Below, piece by piece: positions 59,209-64,000 of a DNA stretch of 64,000 nt. The first letter of the stretch is position 1, and each line of letters begins with the position of its first letter. Under the pieces are notes generated by a model, which worked only from the letters and a program-made list of their open reading frames with translations, ran no database searches and was not told where the DNA came from. A program made the translations under genes and the position numbers. This DNA is from Bacteroidales bacterium UBA3630 (lineage in GTDB: Bacteria; Bacteroidota; Bacteroidia; Bacteroidales; P3): the NCBI GenBank assembly GCA_002373995.1, contig DFLB01000056.1, positions 89,830-153,829 on the forward strand. Reading direction: 5' to 3'.

Positions 59209-60819
59209 TTACTCTATCCCATATCCAATGCCTTTAAATGCCTCTTCGAGCATCCGCTGCGATTCTTTCTCCCTTTGCATTAGTTTTTTCATCTCCTTTT
59301 GAATGCGTGCCATCTCCTTGGGATAGTCGATTTCCAAATCGTGGTCGATAAACTCAATATACTTGCTCGGCACCAACGTCCAGTTGTTCTGTTCAATCTC
59401 CTCGATGCCTACGCTGCGGTACAGTTCTGGCTCCTCAAAATGTGTGCCGTCGGTACCGACACTCTGCCATTGATGATAGAGGTCTGCCACGCGCTGAATC
59501 TGTTCGGTGACGAGCTGAACTTTTTTCTTCTGTTCGCCTTTCACCGGGTTTTCCGTCCAACGGCGCAGGTCCATAAAGAGGATTTCGTTCTCCCGGTTAC
59601 GAAGCTGCCGACCATGATATTTGCCACCTTTCTTGTTCTGGTTCAGAATCCAGAAGGTGACGCTGATATCAGTCGTAATAAACAGCTCCCTTGGCAGAAT
59701 GATGATGGCCTCCACCTTGTCGTTTTGTATCAGTTTCTTTCGTATCTCGAGAGCATCGGTATCGCCCAAAGCACCATTGGCCAACAGGAATCCCGCCACA
59801 CCCGAAAGTGGCTTCAGATGTGAAAGCATGTGCAGAATCCACGCATAGTTGGCGTTGCTTTCGGGAGGCGTCGCATAGTCGTTCCAACGCTGGTCGTTTT
59901 TCAGATTATCGTTATACCAGCCTTTCAGGTTGAAAGGTGGATTGGCCATGATGTAGTCGAAATAGAGTCCCTTGTGCAGGTCGTTGGTAAAGGTTGAATC
60001 GCTCTCCGGGCCCAGGTTGTGGCTGATGCCTCGCAGGGCGAGGTTCATCTTGGCCAGCCGGTAGGTGGCAGCCTCCTTCTCCTGCCCATACACGTTGATG
60101 CGGCTGATGTCGCCCTGCTTGGCCTTCACCAGTTCTGTACTCTGGATAAACATACCACCAGAGCCACAGCAAGGGTCGTAGAGTGTTCCATCGAATGGCT
60201 CTATGACAGTGGCAATGAGCTGAACGACATCGTGAGGCGTATAGAACTCACCCTCCTCTTTAGTGGCATTGACGGCAAACTCTTTCAGGAAGTATTCATA
60301 CACCCGGCCTATCAGGTCTTTCTCTGTGCCGAAAGCCTTGTGGCTGATTTTGTTGACCTCATCCACAATCTTCTTCATATCGTTGGCACCGAGGTTGCGC
60401 TGGGTGAACGTACCTTCCACAAAGCAACCCTTCAATGTGGGGTTGGTCTCACCAATGCTGCGCAATGCTGTGTCGAGTGCCACATTCAGTTGTGGCGCCG
60501 CCGTATTGATGATGGTTGACCAACGTGCCTCTTCTGGCAGGTCGAATGTGCCGTCGGCAAAGGTGGCATCATCGAAGAATGCCTTGCGGATTTCCTCATC
60601 GTCGGGGTCTAACCCTTGTTTGATAAGTGTCTGGCGTAGATTTTCCACGCCATCCTCGTACTTCTCACCAATGAAACGGAGAAACACGAGCGTCAGCATC
60701 ATATCTCTCTTCTCGAAGAAAGAGCCGGAGTTCTTAGCTTGTCTGAGTATATCCCTGCACTTGAACAAAATGTTGTCAAGGTTCAGGGGTTCTTCTTTCT
60801 TCGTTGTTCTTTTAGCCAT
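59209..60819 (-). CDS. hsdM: Type I restriction enzyme, M (methyltransferase) subunit
   Basis: HsdM, the N6-adenine methyltransferase subunit. The 536 residues have the N-terminal helical HsdM_N domain (1-150) and the catalytic domain with the SAM-binding motif DPCCGSGGMF (215-224) and the catalytic NPPF (293-296). A C-terminal helical tail with KEMARIQKEMKKLMQREKE should contact HsdS. The protein appears intact. The unknown gene at 60849 ends 29 bases before its ATG, and the YhcG gene starts 22 bases after its stop. Confidence 0.96.
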   Translation of the reverse strand: MAKRTTKKEEPLNLDNILFKCRDILRQAKNSGSFFEKRDMMLTLVFLRFIGEKYEDGVENLRQTLIKQGLDPDDEEIRKAFFDDATFADGTFDLPEEARWSTIINTAAPQLNVALDTALRSIGETNPTLKGCFVEGTFTQRNLGANDMKKIVDEVNKISHKAFGTEKDLIGRVYEYFLKEFAVNATKEEGEFYTPHDVVQLIATVIEPFDGTLYDPCCGSGGMFIQSTELVKAKQGDISRINVYGQEKEAATYRLAKMNLALRGISHNLGPESDSTFTNDLHKGLYFDYIMANPPFNLKGWYNDNLKNDQRWNDYATPPESNANYAWILHMLSHLKPLSGVAGFLLANGALGDTDALEIRKKLIQNDKVEAIIILPRELFITTDISVTFWILNQNKKGGKYHGRQLRNRENEILFMDLRRWTENPVKGEQKKKVQLVTEQIQRVADLYHQWQSVGTDGTHFEEPELYRSVGIEEIEQNNWTLVPSKYIEFIDHDLEIDYPKEMARIQKEMKKLMQREKESQRMLEEAFKGIGYGIE

Positions 60820-60848
60820 AGCGATTATATCATTTCATAAGAGAACTA

Positions 60849-61580
60849 CTATTCCTCGGATAGTTCTCCTCGTTTGTATTTGTCAATAAGGACGTTTCGT
60901 AAATATGCATGCAGATTGCCTAAAAACAGGTTCACTGCAAAGAGAGCATCAAAAAGTTTAAGGGAGTCAAGCATCACTTGGGCTTCTACAACTTCCTCGC
61001 ATCTGCTTACATATAGTTTTTCTGTATCAAGATGAGTTTCCATATTGCGCTCGTCTCTCCACCAAGATGAGGTTCGGGCATGATGGTCGAGCAATGATGA
61101 TAGCTGTTTATATTGAAGCTCTAATTCCGTAGGGAAATAATTAATTATGGTACCAACTTTATTCCATTCAGACCTCATTTTTGTATTTCCTTCAAACCCA
61201 TATAGTTTTTTGAACCCCTCGTTAAGAACGACCTTCATTTTCCCACGCATAAAACGTTTGTCGTAGTCGCTGTCTGCCAGCATAAAATATTTGCCGATGA
61301 CCATACAGTCAATCATCGTTATTATCGCAAACTGCATGACAGAGACAATGACACCATATACATGGTGGCCATCGTCATCGTAGCTTTTAAATTGTCCCAA
61401 CATCTTGGCCAGCATTGGCAAACCTTCCGAGTACTGAGCTACATCTTCGTCTATAATAGATATAAGTTTCTTTCGGGTGGCTTCGTCGAGACGGTTCCCA
61501 TTATAGCGGGTATCCCGAAAGAATCTTTCATATCGATAGTTTAGTATCGGCGAATATTGGATATTATCTAATTCGTCCAT
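60849..61580 (-). CDS. Unknown protein within the defence island
   Basis: A 243-residue helical protein with no family that I recognise. It has no signal peptide. Two moderately hydrophobic stretches, around 80-105 (VIVSVMQFAIITMIDCMVIG) and 215-230 (LFDALFAVNLFLGNLHAYL), may be buried helices or membrane segments. It is basic and aromatic-rich (YRYERFFRDTRYNGNRL) at the N-terminus. It sits between DUF5131 and hsdM with gaps of about 20-30 bases on both sides, so it is part of the island operon. Confidence 0.7.
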   Translation of the reverse strand: MDELDNIQYSPILNYRYERFFRDTRYNGNRLDEATRKKLISIIDEDVAQYSEGLPMLAKMLGQFKSYDDDGHHVYGVIVSVMQFAIITMIDCMVIGKYFMLADSDYDKRFMRGKMKVVLNEGFKKLYGFEGNTKMRSEWNKVGTIINYFPTELELQYKQLSSLLDHHARTSSWWRDERNMETHLDTEKLYVSRCEEVVEAQVMLDSLKLFDALFAVNLFLGNLHAYLRNVLIDKYKRGELSEE

Positions 61581-61598
61581 CTTTTTTAGGTAGATACA

Positions 61599-62336
61599 TC
61601 ATATCACCACTTCTTCTGGCATGTGTTGAATGACTTTGCCGAAAAGCAGTTTGCCATTAGCATGCTTGTTGCGCTTGACGCCGTCAGCACCCCAAGTGCC
61701 CCATTGTTTAAAGAAGAAAGCGGAGCCTTGCCGTTCTGTCTGTTCTTGGATGGAGAGTACCCACTCTTTTTTCATCGGGCGGGCTTGGGGGCCGCTTTCG
61801 CCACCGACTATCACCCAGTCAATGTTGTCGAGGTTCAATTCTCCCAAGTCTTCAATCAAGGGTTCGCAGGAGAGGAATCGTATTGGAGCAGGCAGATCAC
61901 GCAGGCAGTCAATACGCGTTTTGGAGGATTGCGCCTCGACAGTTACACCTAACCAAGCATTGGCAGGGACGTCGTGCGTATGGAAGTACTCGGCCATACG
62001 CTCGGCGCGTTTAGTCAACAACTGGTAGCGATGCTGCGGGGTTCGACGGATGGTATCCATCACACGGTTGATGAACTCAAATGGCACATCCTTGTGGAAG
62101 AGGTCGCTCATAGAGCAAACAAAAATTGTATGTGGTTTCCGCCAAGTTAACGGTTCATTTAGGCATTCTTCGTGTAATGTAACGCTGAAACCGTTAGCAT
62201 ATTTTTGTTTCCCCATAGCTTTCAAGCGTCGAGACATCACTTCTGCATAGCAATGCTCGCAACCCTGGGAAATCTTCGTACAACCAGTAACGGGATTCCA
62301 CGTGTTTTCAGTCCATTCTATTTTGCTATTAGCCAT
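61599..62336 (-). CDS. DUF5131 / phage Gp37-Gp68 family three-Cys-motif protein
   Basis: A 245-residue protein of the phage Gp37/Gp68 family (DUF5131). It begins KIEWTENTWNPVTGCTKISQ with the three cysteines C19, C26 and C29 (C-x6-C-x2-C), which resemble a radical SAM or Fe-S cluster site though spacing differs from the classical C-x3-C-x2-C. Later family motifs are SMSDLFHKDVP, PQHRYQLLTKRAERM and DWVIVGGESGPQARPM. Its partner TcmP overlaps its first 8 bases. The activity of the pair is not known; gene context suggests DNA or RNA modification in defence. Confidence 0.9.
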   Translation of the reverse strand: MANSKIEWTENTWNPVTGCTKISQGCEHCYAEVMSRRLKAMGKQKYANGFSVTLHEECLNEPLTWRKPHTIFVCSMSDLFHKDVPFEFINRVMDTIRRTPQHRYQLLTKRAERMAEYFHTHDVPANAWLGVTVEAQSSKTRIDCLRDLPAPIRFLSCEPLIEDLGELNLDNIDWVIVGGESGPQARPMKKEWVLSIQEQTERQGSAFFFKQWGTWGADGVKRNKHANGKLLFGKVIQHMPEEVVI

Positions 62337-63498
62337 TGTTTTTAAAGGTTAGAATACATTGCCTGGAAAGTAGTACGGAAACATAGTGCGATTTGTTGTC
62401 AGTGAATTCCGAACTGACTTTGCCGTCTTCGACAAGTCTACGCAGTGCTTGTACATAATGTGCTCGACTATACAAACAACTTTTCTGATGTTCCTCGAAT
62501 AAATCGAATGATGATATTACTTTTCCTTTGTATTGTTTGTATAATATTTCTTTTAGGTTATCTATATTCTCCGATTTGATATCAAATAGCTCCTCGACGG
62601 GATTGGTGATCCGTTTTACATCAAACGTGTAGGTGTTTCGGCCATCAAAGATTGTTCCAACGTTTGCAAAATCATTATATATCTGTTTCACCAAATCAAA
62701 ACCCCTCTTATTCTTTGTTAAATGAAGGATAAAATGACTTGTGGTATCAATGTCTTCTTCTTGAAACTTGAATGCAGTATAATAGAGCGTGTTTATGTTT
62801 AATAGTTTTTTGTATTCATCTCCAAGATTGTCTATAATACACTGCAATCTTTCGACAAGCGTTGGCTTTGTCCTAATGTCTGATTTAAGAGTTTCAAATG
62901 AACAGGGGAAAAGAGTGTTCATTAAATTTTCAAATTTCTCGTTTTCTAATGCGGCATTTATTCGTTTTGAATTCACGAAAATAAATAACTCGTTCCCCCA
63001 GTACTGCAGGAATTTTGATAACACCTTTGTGTCCACAGCTTTATACCCAAACGGGTCTATGAACATAACGGATGGACATTCATTAAACCGTCCTTTCATT
63101 GTATCTCTCATTATAAAACGGTCTATTTCTTCACATTCTCCTACAGTGCTATGTCCGAAATGCGGTTTAAAAGAAAATGTCCCTTCTGGAAATGTTGTGA
63201 GGAAATTTCTTTTTAGATCATCACCATATTCCCGGTCATTGAATACCATCCATACTTTGTTTTTTAGTATGTCATTGTTCGCACAATTTTGCGCTAATAA
63301 TAATGGTGTAGATAGATTTCCGTCATCGTATTTCCCAGGCCCAGAAAAGAGATCGATGTAACCTATTTTTTCTGGGTTATGCTTTTTTATAATGATACTA
63401 CAAAATTTTGGGAAATATTCAGATATGATACTTGCCTTTACCTTTGACGAAAGTGTTTGTTTCTCAAAAAAATTGTTCTCGCTCATAGTTGTTGACAT
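62329..63498 (-). CDS. tcmP: Three-Cys-motif partner protein TcmP
   Basis: A 389-residue protein of the TcmP family, named for pairing with three-Cys-motif proteins such as the next gene. Motifs: IGYIDLFSGPGKYDDG (residues 46-60, like a SAM-binding loop), VWMVFNDRE, and VMFIDPFGYKAVD. These resemble a methyltransferase-like fold; activity is not shown. The C-terminal 130 residues look like a winged helix (SSFDLFEEHQKSCLYSRAHYVQALRRLVEDG). I start it at 63498, below the promoter; 63486 is an alternative, and the frame further upstream passes through the promoter and is not used. It is very AT-rich. Confidence 0.9.
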   Translation of the reverse strand: MSTTMSENNFFEKQTLSSKVKASIISEYFPKFCSIIIKKHNPEKIGYIDLFSGPGKYDDGNLSTPLLLAQNCANNDILKNKVWMVFNDREYGDDLKRNFLTTFPEGTFSFKPHFGHSTVGECEEIDRFIMRDTMKGRFNECPSVMFIDPFGYKAVDTKVLSKFLQYWGNELFIFVNSKRINAALENEKFENLMNTLFPCSFETLKSDIRTKPTLVERLQCIIDNLGDEYKKLLNINTLYYTAFKFQEEDIDTTSHFILHLTKNKRGFDLVKQIYNDFANVGTIFDGRNTYTFDVKRITNPVEELFDIKSENIDNLKEILYKQYKGKVISSFDLFEEHQKSCLYSRAHYVQALRRLVEDGKVSSEFTDNKSHYVSVLLSRQCILTFKNNG

Positions 63499-63522
63499 AA
63501 GGGGTGGTCTGTTTTCAAACTG

Positions 63523-63553
63523 CAAAGATACGCTTTTTTTCTGGAATGGCAAA
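63523..63553 (-). promoter_or_regulatory. Promoter of the defence island operon
   Basis: Minus strand: TTTG (63553-63550), 19-base spacer, TATCTTTG (63530-63523), 25 bases before the tcmP ATG. No other strong promoter was seen between the genes down to hsdR. Confidence 0.75.
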
Positions 63554-63560
63554 ATGTATT

Positions 63561-63771
63561 TTTCAACGATTGTTAAAAATAGAATACTGTTATAATATGG
63601 TTGCCGAGAGGACATGGAAAATGCGTTTGCTCCAGCCCTATGCATTTGGACGTGCTAGCGTCGCAGGCCGTGTCTTCTGCGGAGCCAGGTAGAATGGATT
63701 AAACAGGCACGATGGGTTTAATGGGCATGATGGGGGTAGGTATGGGGTGGACGGCCGATAACGGCCACCCA
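63561..63771. repeat. 211-bp direct repeat, copy 1
   Basis: First of two tandem copies with a period of 227 bases. Each copy has a TATAAT-like stretch, a 31-codon frame, two 9-bp units (gggtttaat, gggcatgat) and a hairpin (ggccg-ataa-cggcc). Copy 1 lies directly upstream of the island promoter. Confidence 0.85.
63597..63692 (+). other. 31-codon reading frame in repeat copy 1
   Basis: ATG to TAG frame whose product opens MVAERTW and contains LLQPYAFGRASVAGRV. The same frame in copy 2 differs at five or six residues. It is too short to judge coding on one genome; given only as a conserved frame. Confidence 0.3.
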
Positions 63772-63787
63772 ATGGGAATTGCTATTG

Positions 63788-63998
63788 TTTCAAGGGCTGT
63801 TAAAAATAGAATGCTGTTATAATATGGTCGCCGAGAGGACATGGGGAATGCGTTTGCTCCAGCCCTATGCACTTGGCCGTGCTAGCGTCGCAGGCCGTGT
63901 TTCCGATGGAGCCAGGTAGAATGGATTAAACGGGCACGATGGGTTTAATGGGCATGATGGGGGTAGGTATGGGGCGGACGGCCGATAACGGCCACCCA
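63788..63998. repeat. 211-bp direct repeat, copy 2
   Basis: Second copy, ending at the window edge, so more copies may follow. Most of the differences from copy 1 are single bases. Confidence 0.85.
63824..63919 (+). other. 31-codon reading frame in repeat copy 2
   Basis: Same length and frame as in copy 1: MVAERTW, LLQPYALGRASVAGRV, then SDGAR in place of FCGAR. No insertion or deletion between copies within the frame. Confidence 0.3.
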
Positions 63999-64000
63999 CG

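Noticed and set aside
63504..63692. 62-codon frame on the plus strand
   Set aside because: The first half runs through the island promoter and is not repeated; only the 31-codon part shared by both repeat copies is reported.

Overview
The window reads as chromosome from an uncultured member of the Bacteroidales (Bacteroidota). The evidence is a fused murF-alr gene, type IX secretion components (a PorP/SprF protein, a GldJ-type lipoprotein, a PorE-like protein and a cargo with a C-terminal sorting domain), fimbrillin-like lipoproteins, DUF2723 and DUF2851 proteins, an OstA-like protein, and many promoters of the Bacteroidetes form TTTG-N19-21-TAnnTTTG. The backbone is GC-rich (43 of the 60 bases from 38041 are G or C). 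No rRNA, CRISPR array, transposase or integrase was seen.

Layout. 1-6.1 kb, minus: pgk (cut by the edge), atpB, a small unknown gene, a DUF2723 membrane protein and arginine deiminase. 6.3-7.9 kb: radA and tRNA-Pro(GGG). 8-21.6 kb, minus: a long run of housekeeping and envelope genes (PorE-like protein, lon, murF-alr, DUF2851, dnaJ, grpE, OstA-like protein, gldJ, porP). 22-25.1 kb, plus: a GH29 fucosidase lipoprotein and an M23 peptidase. 25.2-27.3 kb: ornithine aminotransferase and an unknown gene. 27.9-32.8 kb: a fused double-ATPase peptide transporter subunit, tail to tail with a large T9SS cargo. 33-36.7 kb, minus: a fimbrillin/beta-helix lipoprotein with a small partner protein, a DksA-like protein, rimM and rpsP. 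37.1-41.4 kb, plus: glmM, an AMP-forming ligase, an acyl carrier protein and a GNAT-like acyltransferase. 41.5-46.5 kb, minus: a second fimbrillin plus small-protein pair, pspC, a Dcp-type peptidase and a thioredoxin-like protein. 46.8-52.3 kb: DUF2490, a MORN-repeat protein, mtaB, a small lipoprotein, aqpZ and a DUF362 lipoprotein. 52.3-53 kb: deoD. 53-63.5 kb: a defence island.

The defence island is clearly more AT-rich (16 of the 60 bases from 62761 are G or C) and is read from one promoter at about 63.53 kb. Its order is tcmP, DUF5131, an unknown gene, hsdM, a YhcG-type nuclease, hsdS, hsdR. The hsdS gene has an in-frame stop that cuts off its last conserved helix. Upstream of the island, up to the window edge, lie two tandem 211-bp repeats that each keep a 31-codon reading frame.

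The most unusual material is non-coding or near-coding. Five intergenic arrays are built from exactly 11-bp units in three sequence types. Two fimbrillin loci share a promoter and a long leader with a run of 8-10 C about 130 bases before the first gene, and each carries a small protein with GYA-S and DDS-x2-G-x-SW motifs. Short 7-bp and other simple repeats sit in frame at domain boundaries of several unrelated enzymes.
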